From the NCBI RefSeq assembly GCF_030815955.1, contig NZ_JAUSXK010000001.1:620001-684000 (forward strand): a stretch of DNA of 64,000 nt. The letters run 5' to 3'. The position numbers and the translations under genes were made by a program. This DNA comes from Microbacterium murale (GTDB taxonomy: Bacteria; Actinomycetota; Actinomycetes; Actinomycetales; Microbacteriaceae). The first letter of the stretch is position 1, and every line of letters starts with the position of its first letter. Of this stretch, positions 8,424 through 22,059 are shown in pieces. The notes beneath the pieces were generated by a model. That model was not told the origin of the DNA. It was given only the letters and a program-made list of their open reading frames with translations, and made no database searches.

Positions 8424-9107
8424 ATGGTGACTCCGGAACTTCAGGCTCGTATCGTCGCGGACTCCCGTGATCGCGTCGCCTGGCTCCGGGCTCGTACCCG
8501 CGGGATCACCGCCACCGACGTCGCCGGCCTCTCCGGAGACAAGTCGATCATCCGCGCCGCCGATGCGAAGCTCGGGGGCGGTGCGCACTTCGGAGGCAAT
8601 GCCTATACCGATCACGGTCGCCGTCGAGAGCCGGAGATCGCCACGTGGGTCGCCGGGACTCATGGCATCCATCCGTCTTCAGCGCTGTTCCGCGCCGAGG
8701 CGGAGCATCGCCACCTCGCCACGCCTGACGGCATCGTCCAAGACGCCGAAGGCCGCATCCTGCTCGCCGAGATCAAGACCACGAACAAGAATTGGCGCAC
8801 GATCCCCCGAACGTATCTCCGGCAGGTCTGGTGGCAGCAGCATGTGCTCGGCGCGGAGCGGACGCTGTTCGTCTGGGAGGAGCACGACAGCTTCCGCCCG
8901 ATCCACGACGAGCCGCGTTGCGTCTGGATAGATCGAGACGACCGCGAGATCGGCCAGCTCGTCTCGCTCGCGACACGCCTGATCGACGAGCTCTACCACC
9001 GCACCACCGGGCGCCGTGCTCCGAGTGCCGACGTCGCCGAAGCAGCCAGCCGTCGCGACTCCCTCCGGGAGCGCGACGCGTTCCGCGCCCTCGCTCTCGC
9101 CGACTGA
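8424..9107 (+). CDS. YqaJ/lambda-exonuclease-fold nuclease (PD-(D/E)XK), stand-alone
   Basis: This is a predicted Mg-dependent nuclease of the YqaJ viral recombinase family, a group best known as phage exonucleases that act with a single-strand annealing protein. The 227-residue product has the family's N-terminal GITATDVAGL (27-36), an acidic Glu at 71, PDG at 101-103, the catalytic LAEIKTT (114-120, Glu116 and Lys118) and the Gln-rich helix QVWWQQHVLG from 134. All expected catalytic positions are present. No annealing protein, integrase or other phage gene is nearby, and base composition matches the neighbours, so it looks like a resident chromosomal gene. Start could be ATG 8424 or GTG 8427; a leaderless transcript would favour the latter. 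Biological role unknown. Confidence 0.8.
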   Translation: MVTPELQARIVADSRDRVAWLRARTRGITATDVAGLSGDKSIIRAADAKLGGGAHFGGNAYTDHGRRREPEIATWVAGTHGIHPSSALFRAEAEHRHLATPDGIVQDAEGRILLAEIKTTNKNWRTIPRTYLRQVWWQQHVLGAERTLFVWEEHDSFRPIHDEPRCVWIDRDDREIGQLVSLATRLIDELYHRTTGRRAPSADVAEAASRRDSLRERDAFRALALAD

Positions 9108-9128
9108 GACGGGGAGTCCGGACGGCGT

Positions 9129-10025
9129 TCAGCCCAGAACGCGCCTGGCCTCTGCGGTGATCTCCGCCGCGATCGCATCGAGCAGCGACGATCTGAGGTT
9201 CCACTGCTGCCAGTACAGCGGCACGTGGATCGAATCGCCGCCCAGCGGGATCGCTGCTCCGGATGCCGCGGCATCCGTCGCCTGCGAGCCGGGCAGCATG
9301 CCCCACCCGAGTCCGAGCAGGACCGCCTGCGCATAATCGTAGGATGCGGGGACGTAGTGGCGAGGAATGCCCTGTTCATCCTGCCCTCTGGACGCCAGCC
9401 AAGCGTGCTGAAGCGTATCGCGCCGGTCGAAGTCGACGAACGGCGCGCGCCGCAGCGACGCTGTGGTGACCCCGTCGGCGAACCAGCGCTTCATGAATGC
9501 AGGCGTCGCCATCGCCTCGTAGCGAAGCACGCCGAGCGGCACGACCGTGCATCCCGCCACTGGAGAATGCTCCGAAGTCACCGCAGCCATGACTTCACCG
9601 GATTCCAGAAGGCGTGCCGTGAAAGTCTGGTCGTCCCGATGCAGATCGAAGTCGATGTCGTGTGCGTCTGCGACTCTCGCGAGAGGCGCCAGGAACCAGG
9701 TGGCCATCGAGTCGGCATTGACGGCGAGCGGAACGCTGAAGCGCCCGCCCGCCGGGTCGAGTCCCAGCGCAGACAGCGCATCGTGCTCGAGCAGTGCGAT
9801 CTGACGCGCCATGCGCACGACGGACTCACCTGCAGCCGTCGCTTTCGCCGGCCTGCCGCGAACGACGAGCACCTGCCCGAGCTGCTGCTCGAGGCTCTTC
9901 AGCCGCTGGCTGACCGCGGAGGGCGTGATGTGCAGAGTGCGCGCCGCAGCGTCGAGACTCCCGCCGTCCACGATCGCCGCGAGAGTGGATGCCAACTCCG
10001 GTGAGATAGCTGTCATGTTAGCCAT
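9129..10025 (-). CDS. lysG: LysR-family regulator of lysine/arginine export (LysG/ArgP type)
   Basis: This transcription factor is expected to sense basic amino acids and activate the divergent lysE gene, as LysG does in Corynebacterium. The 298-residue product has an N-terminal winged helix (SLDAAARTLHITPSAVSQRL) and the ArgP-type effector domain. Two starts are possible, ATG at 10025 and ATG at 10016; the palindrome at 10018-10030 overlaps the first, so the second may be the true one. The gene is convergent with the YqaJ-type nuclease and divergent from lysE with about 60 bases between. Confidence 0.9.
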   Translation of the reverse strand: MANMTAISPELASTLAAIVDGGSLDAAARTLHITPSAVSQRLKSLEQQLGQVLVVRGRPAKATAAGESVVRMARQIALLEHDALSALGLDPAGGRFSVPLAVNADSMATWFLAPLARVADAHDIDFDLHRDDQTFTARLLESGEVMAAVTSEHSPVAGCTVVPLGVLRYEAMATPAFMKRWFADGVTTASLRRAPFVDFDRRDTLQHAWLASRGQDEQGIPRHYVPASYDYAQAVLLGLGWGMLPGSQATDAAASGAAIPLGGDSIHVPLYWQQWNLRSSLLDAIAAEITAEARRVLG

Positions 10026-10030
10026 GCTAA
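10018..10030. promoter_or_regulatory. Palindrome at lysG start, probable LysG autoregulatory site
   Basis: TTAGC-CAT-GCTAA is a perfect 5+5 inverted repeat with a 3-base centre at the 5' end of lysG in the lysG/lysE divergent region. LysR-family proteins bind interrupted palindromes in just this position. The assignment is inferred. Confidence 0.5.
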
Positions 10031-10086
10031 TGGCACGTAAGAACGCGTAGCTGGTGCTTATGCCCGGCTCCGCTTAGCGTCAGAGG

Positions 10087-10704
10087 GTGATCTCGTTCTT
10101 CGCGGGCCTCGGCCTCGGCTTGTCCCTCATCATCGCCATAGGCGCCCAGAATGTCTTCGTCCTGCGGCAGGGCATTCGCCGCGAGCACGTGCTGGCGGTC
10201 GTCATGATCTGCGCATTGTCGGATGCGATCCTCATTGCAACTGGAGTCGCGGGGCTCGGCTTTCTGCTTGAGAGCGTGCCCTGGCTGGTGGACGCCGCGC
10301 GCATCCTCGGTGCGGTGGTCCTGATCGCGTACGGTCTGCTCGCAGCGCGACGGGCATGGCGCGGCGGAGACCAGACGCTGCGTCCCTCCGGTGACGAGAA
10401 GCGTCCAGGACGACTCGCCGCCGTGATCGCGGTCGCCCTCGCGCTGACATGGCTGAACCCGCACGTCTACCTCGACACCGTGTTGATGCTCGGGTCGATC
10501 GCTGCGACACACGGCGACGCGCGTTGGCTCTTCGCCGCGGGTGCGATCCTCGCCAGCATCCTCTGGTTCACCGCACTCGGCTACGGAGCGCGCGGACTCG
10601 CCCGATGGCTGAACACACCGCGGGCCTGGCGGATCCTCGATGCGGTCATAGCGGCAGTCATGATCACAATCGCCATCAGTCTCGTGGTGCCGCTGTTCGG
10701 ATGA
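10087..10704 (+). CDS. lysE: LysE family lysine/arginine exporter
   Basis: It is an inner-membrane exporter that expels excess L-lysine or L-arginine, for example during peptide use. The 205-residue product is the usual length and shows about six hydrophobic segments, the signature IGAQNVFVLRQGI near residues 18-30, and the internal TWLNPHVYLDTV motif. Translation starts at GTG 10087 with a weak AGAGG site. The divergent LysG-type gene and the intervening palindrome support the assignment. Confidence 0.93.
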   Translation: MISFFAGLGLGLSLIIAIGAQNVFVLRQGIRREHVLAVVMICALSDAILIATGVAGLGFLLESVPWLVDAARILGAVVLIAYGLLAARRAWRGGDQTLRPSGDEKRPGRLAAVIAVALALTWLNPHVYLDTVLMLGSIAATHGDARWLFAAGAILASILWFTALGYGARGLARWLNTPRAWRILDAVIAAVMITIAISLVVPLFG

Positions 10705-10760
10705 GGGTTCCGCACAGTCGATAGACGATCTAAACTCCTGCGCGAAGCGAAGGAGATGAC

Positions 10761-11327
10761 ATGCAGACTCTGACGATCGACTTCATCTGCTCCCTCGATG
10801 GCTTCGGCTCAGCAGTGGGCTGGCCTGGTTGGTGGGGGATGGAGAGTCCTGAGTACCTCGACTGGCTCGAAGAAGCGCCGGCGAAGAACGATCCGCTGCT
10901 GATGGGGGCGACGACGTACCGCGTGATGTCCGAGCTGACCGCGGGCGGCGAGCCGGGAACCGACGTGCTCAACGACATCAAGAAGTACGTGTTCTCGTCG
11001 TCGCTCGAACCACCACTCGTGTGGGCCAACTCGACGCTCGTCGACACGGATGCTGTCGAATACGTGCGCAGGCTGAAAGAGGTGTCAGACCGCCCGCTGC
11101 GGACGATCGGCAGCATCGCTCTGTGCCGCTCATTGCTGAACGCGGGACTCGTCGACCGCTATCGCGTCGTCATCTTCCCCGTGATCACCGGGGCGAGCGG
11201 CCGCGACCGCATATTCGACGGGTATCCGGATGTGACCCTCGAGCTCGTCGAGGTGCGCACCTTCGATCACCGCACCCAGCTGCTCGAGTACGTCCCGACC
11301 GTGGTGGACGGGCCTCCCGGCAGCTGA
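10761..11327 (+). CDS. Dihydrofolate reductase-like (RibD C-terminal domain) protein
   Basis: This is a 188-residue protein of the DHFR/RibD C-terminal reductase superfamily. The visible landmarks are the N-terminal TIDFICSLDGFG strand, LMGATTYRVM and the late GASGRDRIF region. Such stand-alone proteins are predicted NADPH-binding reductases of unknown substrate, and true folate DHFR catalytic residues are not obvious. ATG 10761 has a good GAAGGAG ribosome-binding site, and TAAACT at 10731-10736 is a plausible -10. It ends just before the terminator of the oppositely oriented rRNA operon. Confidence 0.85.
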   Translation: MQTLTIDFICSLDGFGSAVGWPGWWGMESPEYLDWLEEAPAKNDPLLMGATTYRVMSELTAGGEPGTDVLNDIKKYVFSSSLEPPLVWANSTLVDTDAVEYVRRLKEVSDRPLRTIGSIALCRSLLNAGLVDRYRVVIFPVITGASGRDRIFDGYPDVTLELVEVRTFDHRTQLLEYVPTVVDGPPGS

Positions 11328-11358
11328 AGTGCCCAGAAACGGAGATCGACGTTAAACG

Positions 11359-11392
11359 CAAAATGGCCACCCAGCGTTGGGTGGCCATTTTG
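11359..11392. terminator. rRNA operon terminator (minus strand), shared with the DHFR-like gene
   Basis: A perfect 15-bp stem (CAAAATGGCCACCCA with its complement) and a 4-base loop lie 10 bases beyond the 5S 3' end. The arm ends in TTTTG on the minus strand, giving a U-rich tail. It also follows the plus-strand gene ending at 11327. Confidence 0.93.
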
Positions 11393-11402
11393 TTTAGAAG
11401 AA

Positions 11403-11519
11403 GTTCGGCGGTGTCCTACTCTCCCACAGGGTCCCCCCTGCAGTACCATCGGCGCTGTGAGGCTTAGCTTCCGGGTTCGGAATGTAACCGGGCGTTTCCC
11501 TCACGCTATGGCCGCCGAA
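11403..11519 (-). rRNA. rrf: 5S ribosomal RNA
   Basis: The minus strand reads TTCGGCGGCCATAGCG at the 5' side and ends with GTAGGACACCGCCGAA, pairing as the closing 5S stem. The conserved CCGAACCCGGAAGCTAAGCC segment is present. Length is about 117 bases and the exact ends are estimated. Confidence 0.95.
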
Positions 11520-11631
11520 ACACTATTGATGTTTCAACAAAAACCTAAAGGCACGCGTGGTGCCTGTTAGGGTTCTCGACCGTACATCGAGAACCACTCA
11601 GTGGACGCGTAGCACCAACAAACGGTGTGTT
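11520..11631 (-). other. 23S-5S spacer with processing hairpins
   Basis: This short spacer holds two inverted repeats, AGGCAC/GTGCCT at 11550-11566 and GGTTCTCGA/TCGAGAACC at 11572-11596, which look like processing stems for the rRNA precursor. No tRNA or protein gene is visible. Confidence 0.6.
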
Positions 11632-16688
<5,057 letters not shown>

Positions 16689-17034
16689 AAGAAAAAAACT
16701 GAACACACCGGAAAAAGGTGTGAGCAGCGAGTTTGAACTGACCAAAGAAATGAATCAAACTGACTTCATTTAAAATGCCAACCCCCGGAAGGGCTGGTCT
16801 TTGATCCAAAGGAATTCTCACCACTCCGAAGAGCGACGAGGATAATTTGGCATTTGACAAGTGCACGCTGTTGAGTTCTCAAGGATCGGACGCTCCCCCG
16901 ACCCAGTCATCACAACCAGGCCCGAAGGGCAACTTCTCAATCTTACCCGCCTCAGGGAGTCTGTCAAATCGACGCTTTCGGATCTCAGATCCGAGGAGCA
17001 GCCGATGACCGCGATCCACGAGGTGGGACTCCCT
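16689..17034 (-). other. 16S rRNA leader with antitermination-like element
   Basis: The region between the rrn promoter and 16S is transcribed leader. At 16861-16882 the minus strand reads TTGAGAACTCAACAGCGTGC, an element widely conserved ahead of actinobacterial 16S genes, probably part of the antitermination/processing signal. A/T-rich runs and a GGTGTG/CACACC pair just before 16S suggest a processing stem. No coding sequence is seen. Confidence 0.7.
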
Positions 17035-17063
17035 ATCCTAGACGCAAGCGCCCACACTCTCAA
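17035..17063 (-). promoter_or_regulatory. rRNA operon promoter
   Basis: On the minus strand TTGAGA (17058-17063) and TAGGAT (17035-17040) are separated by 17 bases, an excellent sigma-70-type promoter. It lies about 350 bases upstream of mature 16S, as expected for a long rRNA leader. Confidence 0.8.
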
Positions 17064-17258
17064 GTGAGAGAAGGAGTTCGGGGAGTTGTTCTTCCGCTTG
17101 AGGGGGGTGAGGCCTTCCGGCCTTTCCGCTTCCCTGTGGGGCGAACAAGTAATAACTTACGCGGGATCCCTGGACGCGGCAAATCCTGCCCGTCCCCCGG
17201 GCGTGTCTCGCCCGCCGCGACGTCCCATCGGCCGGCCAGGACGCTCCGCCTGGACGCA

Positions 17259-17292
17259 GAAAGGCCCCTGTCCCGACGGACAGGGGCCTTTC
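17259..17292 (-). terminator. rplK-rplA operon terminator
   Basis: A perfect 15-bp stem (GAAAGGCCCCTGTCC and complement) with a CGAC loop lies 10 bases after the rplA stop. It separates ribosomal protein transcription from the rRNA operon promoter immediately downstream. Confidence 0.92.
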
Positions 17293-17302
17293 AGAGTCGC
17301 AC

Positions 17303-17989
17303 TCAGATGACGTTGACATCCAGCGGGATGCCGGGGCCGAACGTCGTCGACACCGCACCCTTCTGGATGTAGCGGCCCTTTGCGCTCGACGGCTTCAGAC
17401 GAACGATCTCCTCAAGCGCAGCGCCGATGTTCTCATCGAGCTGCTCTGCGGTGAACGACGCCTTGCCCACGACGAAATGCACGTTGGCGTGCTTGTCGAC
17501 GCGGAACTCGATCTTTCCGCCCTTGATCTCCTCGACGGCCTTCGCCGTGTTGGGGGTCACAGTGCCGGTCTTCGGGTTCGGCATGAGGCCACGGGGGCCG
17601 AGCACCTTACCCAGTCGTCCTACCTGTCCCATGAGCTCGGGTGTCGCAACAGCCGAGTCGAAATCGGTCCAGCCTGCAGCGACCTTCTCGATGAGCTCGG
17701 CGCCGCCGACCTCATCTGCACCTGCAGCGATCGCAGCCTCGGCCGCGGGGCCGGTGGCGAACACGATGACGCGGGCGGTCTTACCGGTACCGTGCGGAAG
17801 GATGACGGTGCCACGCACCATCTGGTCCGCCTTGCGCGGGTCGACAGCGAGCTTCAGCGCGACCTCGACGGTCGAGTCGAACTTCGCCGAGCCGGTCTCC
17901 TTGGCGAGAGCGACAGCCTCGGTGGGGGTGTAGAAACGGTCTGCCTCGATCTTCGCGACGGCAGCGTTGTAAGCCTTGGACTTTGCCAT
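17303..17989 (-). CDS. rplA: 50S ribosomal protein L1
   Basis: L1 forms the movable stalk near the ribosomal E site and in many bacteria represses the L11-L1 mRNA. The 228-residue product has normal length, the N-terminal [17 protein letters not shown] region and the conserved domain-[14 protein letters not shown] motif. It follows rplK by 11 bases in the same operon and ends at a strong hairpin. Confidence 0.98.
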   Translation of the reverse strand: MAKSKAYNAAVAKIEADRFYTPTEAVALAKETGSAKFDSTVEVALKLAVDPRKADQMVRGTVILPHGTGKTARVIVFATGPAAEAAIAAGADEVGGAELIEKVAAGWTDFDSAVATPELMGQVGRLGKVLGPRGLMPNPKTGTVTPNTAKAVEEIKGGKIEFRVDKHANVHFVVGKASFTAEQLDENIGAALEEIVRLKPSSAKGRYIQKGAVSTTFGPGIPLDVNVI

Positions 17990-18000
17990 GATTATTCTCC

Positions 18001-18432
18001 TCAGCCCTCGACCGTGATGCCCATGGAACGGGCGGTGCCGGCGATGATCTTCGAGGCGGCCTCGATGTCGTTCGCGTTCAGATCGGCCTGCTTGGTCTCA
18101 GCGATCTGACGGACCTGGTCCTTGGTGATCTTGCCGACCTTGACCGTGTGCGGCGTGGCCGAAGCCTTCTGCACTCCGGCGGCCTTCTTGATGAGCTCCG
18201 CGGCCGGCGGCGTCTTCAGGACGAACGTGAAGCTGCGGTCCTCGTACACGGTGATCTCCACCGGGATGACGTTGCCACGCTGCGACTCGGTCGCTGCGTT
18301 GTAGGCCTTGCAGAACTCCATGATGTTCACGCCGTGCTGACCGAGCGCGGGGCCGATCGGCGGCGCCGGGTTGGCGGCGCCTGCGTTGATCTGGAGCTTG
18401 ATCAGGCCGGTCACCTTCTTCTTTGGTGCCAT
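18001..18432 (-). CDS. rplK: 50S ribosomal protein L11
   Basis: L11 belongs to the GTPase-associated centre and is the thiostrepton-region protein. The 143-residue product starts [18 protein letters not shown] and has the conserved N-domain [13 protein letters not shown] motif and C-domain SMGITVEG end. ATG at 18432 is chosen; the longer in-frame reading runs through the leader. A terminator lies between nusG and rplK, so rplKA probably has its own promoter. Confidence 0.98.
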
Positions 18433-18545
18433 TCTCTTTTCCTTTCCTCGAGCGGATGCCACGGCATCCGATCTCCCACGATCCGGCATCTCCGGATCGC
18501 GGTGCTGTCCTGCGCGCACGCCGAAGCGCACACACAAACCACGTA

Positions 18546-18551
18546 AGTCTA
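18546..18551 (-). promoter_or_regulatory. Putative rplK promoter -10 box
   Basis: TAGACT on the minus strand lies 114 bases upstream of rplK and just after the nusG terminator, with a TTCCCG -35-like hexamer 18 bases further up. The position is right for an independent rplKA promoter with a leader long enough for L1 autoregulation. The match is moderate. Confidence 0.4.
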
Positions 18552-18578
18552 CCCGATGCAAGCAGATGCCGGGAACGA

Positions 18579-18610
18579 CGAAACGGCCGCCCCGTGGGAC
18601 GGCCGTTTCG
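18579..18610 (-). terminator. nusG terminator
   Basis: An 11-bp stem (CGAAACGGCCG / CGGCCGTTTCG) closes a GC-rich loop 12 bases after the nusG stop codon. It separates secE-nusG from rplK-rplA. Confidence 0.85.
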
Positions 18611-18622
18611 CAGAGATCGAAG

Positions 18623-19663
18623 TCAGTTCATCTTGGTGACCTGGTCGAACGACAGCTCGACCGGGGTCTCACGCTCGAAGAGGGAGACGAGCACCGTGAG
18701 CTTGCCGCTCTCGGGCTTGATCTCGCTGATCGAACCCGGAAGGCCTGCGAACGAGCCTTCCTTGATGGTGATGGTCTCGCCGACCTCGAAGTCGACCTCA
18801 GCCGGGATCGAGCGGGCGACAGCGACGCCGCCCTTCGACTGGACGTTCTTCGCGGTCGGAATGTCCTTGACCTCGACGAGCGCCTTCAGCATGTTGAAGG
18901 CCTCCTCGAAGCGCAGCGGGGTGGGGTTGTGAGCGTTGCCCACGAAGCCCGTCACGCCAGGCGTGTGGCGGACGACCGACCAGGTGTCTTCGTTGAGCTC
19001 CATGCGCACGAGCACGTAGCCGGGGATCCGGACGCGCGTGACCATCTTGCGCTGACCGTTCTTGATCTCGACGACGTCCTCCATCGGGACCTCGATCTGG
19101 TAGATGTCGTCCTCGACCTCGAGCGTCGACTTGCGCTGCTCGATGTTGGCCTTCACCTTGCGCTCGAAACCGGCGTAGGAGTGGATGACGTACCACTTGC
19201 CCGGCATCATGCGCAGGTCCATGCGGAAGGCCTCGTAAGGATCTTCTTCCGCGTTCTCGTCTGCGTCTTCAGCCGCCTCGTCGGTCGCGGCATCCTCGTC
19301 GCCGTTCACGTCGGGGCCGTCGTAGGGTGCGACCTCGTCAGCGGATGCCGCCTCGAGATCTGCGGCCTCTTCGGCCGCTCCGTCTGTGAGGACCTCAGCG
19401 GCAGCTTCGGATTCTGCCGCTTCGTCCAGGTTGAGAGCGTCGTTCACGATCGCGTCCGCCTCCGGGTCGTCGATGTCGATGTCTTCGGTGCCTTCTTCAT
19501 TCACGTCTTCCGGGTCGCCTTCGATGTGCACCGCGACATGCTCCGCAGCGGAAACCGACTCCTCTTCGGCGGAGAGCACGTTGCCCTCCTGCGCCTCGTC
19601 GTCCTCGCTGGACTGCTCCGCGGCGGTCGCCCAGTCGGCGTCGTCGGAATATCGTTCAGACAC
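18623..19663 (-). CDS. nusG: Transcription termination/antitermination protein NusG
   Basis: NusG binds RNA polymerase and links it to Rho or the ribosome. The 346-residue product is nearly twice the E. coli length because of an acidic N-terminal extension of about 165 residues, rich in Asp, Glu and Ala, a feature known in actinobacteria. The core begins at about [20 protein letters not shown] (NGN domain) and ends with the KOW domain ([18 protein letters not shown]). GTG at 19663 is preferred over TTG at 19678 because GGAAAG lies at the right distance. It follows secE by 45 bases and has its own terminator. Confidence 0.95.
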   Translation of the reverse strand: MSERYSDDADWATAAEQSSEDDEAQEGNVLSAEEESVSAAEHVAVHIEGDPEDVNEEGTEDIDIDDPEADAIVNDALNLDEAAESEAAAEVLTDGAAEEAADLEAASADEVAPYDGPDVNGDEDAATDEAAEDADENAEEDPYEAFRMDLRMMPGKWYVIHSYAGFERKVKANIEQRKSTLEVEDDIYQIEVPMEDVVEIKNGQRKMVTRVRIPGYVLVRMELNEDTWSVVRHTPGVTGFVGNAHNPTPLRFEEAFNMLKALVEVKDIPTAKNVQSKGGVAVARSIPAEVDFEVGETITIKEGSFAGLPGSISEIKPESGKLTVLVSLFERETPVELSFDQVTKMN

Positions 19664-19708
19664 GTTGTTTCTTTCCAATCATTGCGGCCGGGACCGCGAG
19701 GGTGACGC

Positions 19709-19972
19709 TTACTGCGGAACCCCGAAGACCTGGGCCGTCAGCCACGAGAAGGCGGTGTCCAGACCGTAGACCAGAGCCATCATGATCGCCACGAAGACCA
19801 GCACGACGCCGGTGAACTTGAACAGTTCCTTGCGCGTGGGCGTGACGACCTTGCGCAGCTCGCCGATGACCTGACGGAAGAACAGCGCGATCCTGCCGAA
19901 GAAGCCGAGCTTCTTCACGCCGGCGGCGCCGCCTGCCGCGACGACATCGCCGCGCGGTTCGTCCTGATCCAT
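19709..19972 (-). CDS. secE: Preprotein translocase subunit SecE
   Basis: SecE clamps SecY in the inner-membrane protein-conducting channel. The 87-residue product is of the short single-membrane-helix type: amphipathic FRQVIGELRKVVTPTRKEL, then the transmembrane segment FKFTGVVLVFVAIMMALVYG. It sits between tRNA-Trp and nusG, the classic bacterial order. Confidence 0.96.
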   Translation of the reverse strand: MDQDEPRGDVVAAGGAAGVKKLGFFGRIALFFRQVIGELRKVVTPTRKELFKFTGVVLVFVAIMMALVYGLDTAFSWLTAQVFGVPQ

Positions 19973-20012
19973 CCTGAATGTACCTTTCGTGTGCCAGCGT
20001 GGCGCTGACGCG

Positions 20013-20085
<73 letters not shown>

Positions 20086-20179
20086 AGAGACCGTGAGGCC
20101 TCTGGATCTGCTTCTCATCCGTACCCGTGGGCATGGAAAAAGAATGCAGACAACTGCTCCTCCAGTGTAGGGCATGCTG

Positions 20180-20217
20180 TCCGCCCCGGCGAACCGCGGG
20201 CGCCTCGCCGGGGCGGA
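20180..20217 (-). terminator. poxB terminator
   Basis: A 13-bp stem (TCCGCCCCGGCGA and complement) with a 12-base loop lies 30 bases after the poxB stop codon. No U-tract follows, which is common in high-GC actinobacteria. Confidence 0.75.
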
Positions 20218-20246
20218 TGGACCGACGAGGCGACGCCGGCTCGGCC

Positions 20247-21971
20247 TCAGAACAGCTGTCGCCAGTTGGCTCTGGCGAGATCCAGCAGTTCATCGCCGCG
20301 GCCGGACATGACCGTACGGATGGCGTAGAGCGCGAAGCCCTTGACCTGCTCGGCGGTGACCGCCGGCGGCATGGACAGCTCCTGTCGCTCGGTCACGACG
20401 TCGAGCAGCGCCGGACCGTCGTGAGCGAGCACCTCGCGCACAGCATCCGGAAGGTCTTCACTGCGCTCCACGCGTCGAGCGAAGATGCCCAACGCCTCGG
20501 CCACTGACGCGAAGTTCGGATTCTCGAGGTCGGTGGCGTACGTGACGAAGCCGGCGGCCTTCATCTCGAGCTCGACGAAGTTGAGTGAAGAGTTGTTGAC
20601 CACGATCGTCTTGACCGGGAGCCGATTCTGCGTGAGCGTGATGAGCTCGCCCAGCATCATGGCCAGTCCACCGTCACCGGCCAACGCCACGACCTGCCGC
20701 TCCGGTTGCGCGGTCTGCGCGCCGATGCCGTGCATGAGTGCGTTCGCCATCGAACCGTGGGTGAACGAGCCGACCAGGCGACGTCGTCCGTTCATCGTGA
20801 GATAGCGCGCCGCCCACACCGTGGGTGAGCCCACATCCGCGGTGAAGATCGCATCGTCGGTCGCGTACTCGTCGACCAGGCGTGCGAGGTACTGCGGATG
20901 GATCGGGTTCCTGCCCTTCGCAGGCACCGCGAGCTCGTCGAGTTTCTTCCGCGTCTTGCGGTAGTGCGCGACGGCGTCGTCGAGATGCGAACGATCCGAC
21001 TTCTCGGCGATCCGTGGCAGAAGCGCCTCGGTGGTCGCCTTGACGTCGCCGACGAGGCCCAGATCGAGTGGATGCCGCTTGCCGAGCTGCGATCCTCGGA
21101 TATCGACCTGGATCGTGGTCGCGTCGTCCGGATAGAACTGCGGGTACGGGAAGTCCGAGCCCAGCACCAGCAGTGCGTCCGCCGACTCCATAGCCCGATA
21201 GCCGGAAGCGAAGCCGAGCAGCCCTGTCATGCCCACATCGAACGGGTTGTCGTACTCGATGAACTCCTTACCGCGCAATGCGTGCACGATAGGAGCGCCG
21301 AGGCGATCGGCGAGGGCGACGACCTCGTCATGCGCGCCCTCGACTCCGGCACCGGCGAGGATCGTGACCTTCGTGGCCGCGTTCAACAGCTGCGCCGCCT
21401 TCTCGAGTTCGCTCGGGCTCGGGACGATCACGGGATGCGCGCGCTCGATGACGCTGGTGCGGTCCACCGGCACCTCGGCGAGTGCCACCTCACCCGGGAT
21501 CACGATCACCGCGACCCCGCGCTGCTCGATCGCGGCGCGCATCGCGATCTCGAGGACTCGCGGCATCTGCACGGGGTCTGCCACGTACTCGACGTACACG
21601 CTGCACTCGCGGAACAGCTCCTGAGGGTGCGTCTCCTGGAAGTATCCGGTGCCGATCTCGCTCGTCGGGATGTGCGCGGCGATCGCGAGCACCGGCACGC
21701 GAGAGCGGTTGGCGTCGAACAGTCCGTTGATCAGGTGCAGGTTGCCAGGACCGCAGGAACCGGCGACGACCGCGAGGTCACCGGTGATCGCGGCATCGGC
21801 CGCAGCGGCGAACGCCGCGGACTCCTCATGGCGCACATGCAGCCAGCGGATCGTGCCGTCTCTGCGCAGCGCGTCGGTGAATCCGTTGAGAGAGTCACCG
21901 GGGATGCCGTAGACCCGGTCGATGTGATTGGCGCGGAGCGTGTGGACGATGTTCTCGGCGACAGTGACCAT
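20247..21971 (-). CDS. poxB: Pyruvate dehydrogenase (quinone) / pyruvate oxidase, PoxB type
   Basis: This is a thiamine-diphosphate- and FAD-dependent enzyme that decarboxylates pyruvate to acetate and passes electrons to membrane quinone. The 574-residue product has the three domains of the family: the N-terminal TPP (PYR) domain with YGIPGDSLNGFTDAL and the activating Glu in VRHEESAAF, a central FAD domain, and the C-terminal TPP domain with GDGGLAMMLGELITLTQN. Length matches E. coli PoxB (572). It is a single-gene unit with a terminator downstream. Other family members such as acetolactate synthase are less likely given the motif set. Confidence 0.9.
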   Translation of the reverse strand: MVTVAENIVHTLRANHIDRVYGIPGDSLNGFTDALRRDGTIRWLHVRHEESAAFAAAADAAITGDLAVVAGSCGPGNLHLINGLFDANRSRVPVLAIAAHIPTSEIGTGYFQETHPQELFRECSVYVEYVADPVQMPRVLEIAMRAAIEQRGVAVIVIPGEVALAEVPVDRTSVIERAHPVIVPSPSELEKAAQLLNAATKVTILAGAGVEGAHDEVVALADRLGAPIVHALRGKEFIEYDNPFDVGMTGLLGFASGYRAMESADALLVLGSDFPYPQFYPDDATTIQVDIRGSQLGKRHPLDLGLVGDVKATTEALLPRIAEKSDRSHLDDAVAHYRKTRKKLDELAVPAKGRNPIHPQYLARLVDEYATDDAIFTADVGSPTVWAARYLTMNGRRRLVGSFTHGSMANALMHGIGAQTAQPERQVVALAGDGGLAMMLGELITLTQNRLPVKTIVVNNSSLNFVELEMKAAGFVTYATDLENPNFASVAEALGIFARRVERSEDLPDAVREVLAHDGPALLDVVTERQELSMPPAVTAEQVKGFALYAIRTVMSGRGDELLDLARANWRQLF

Positions 21972-22005
21972 GATTCGAGGCTACGCCAGCCACCCGCCTG
22001 CAGGG

Positions 22006-22045
22006 CAAGACCCTCGGCATCCGTCTCCGGATCCCGAGGGTCTTG
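22006..22045 (-). terminator. gntP terminator
   Basis: An 18-base inverted repeat (arms starting CAAGACCCTCGG, one C-C mismatch) with a 4-base loop lies 15 bases beyond the stop of the GntP permease gene and upstream of poxB. Confidence 0.88.
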
Positions 22046-22059
22046 GCACGCGACGTCCG

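Noticed and set aside
8424..9107. Prophage remnant containing the YqaJ-type nuclease
   Set aside because: No integrase, capsid, lysis gene, attachment-site repeat or composition shift surrounds it.
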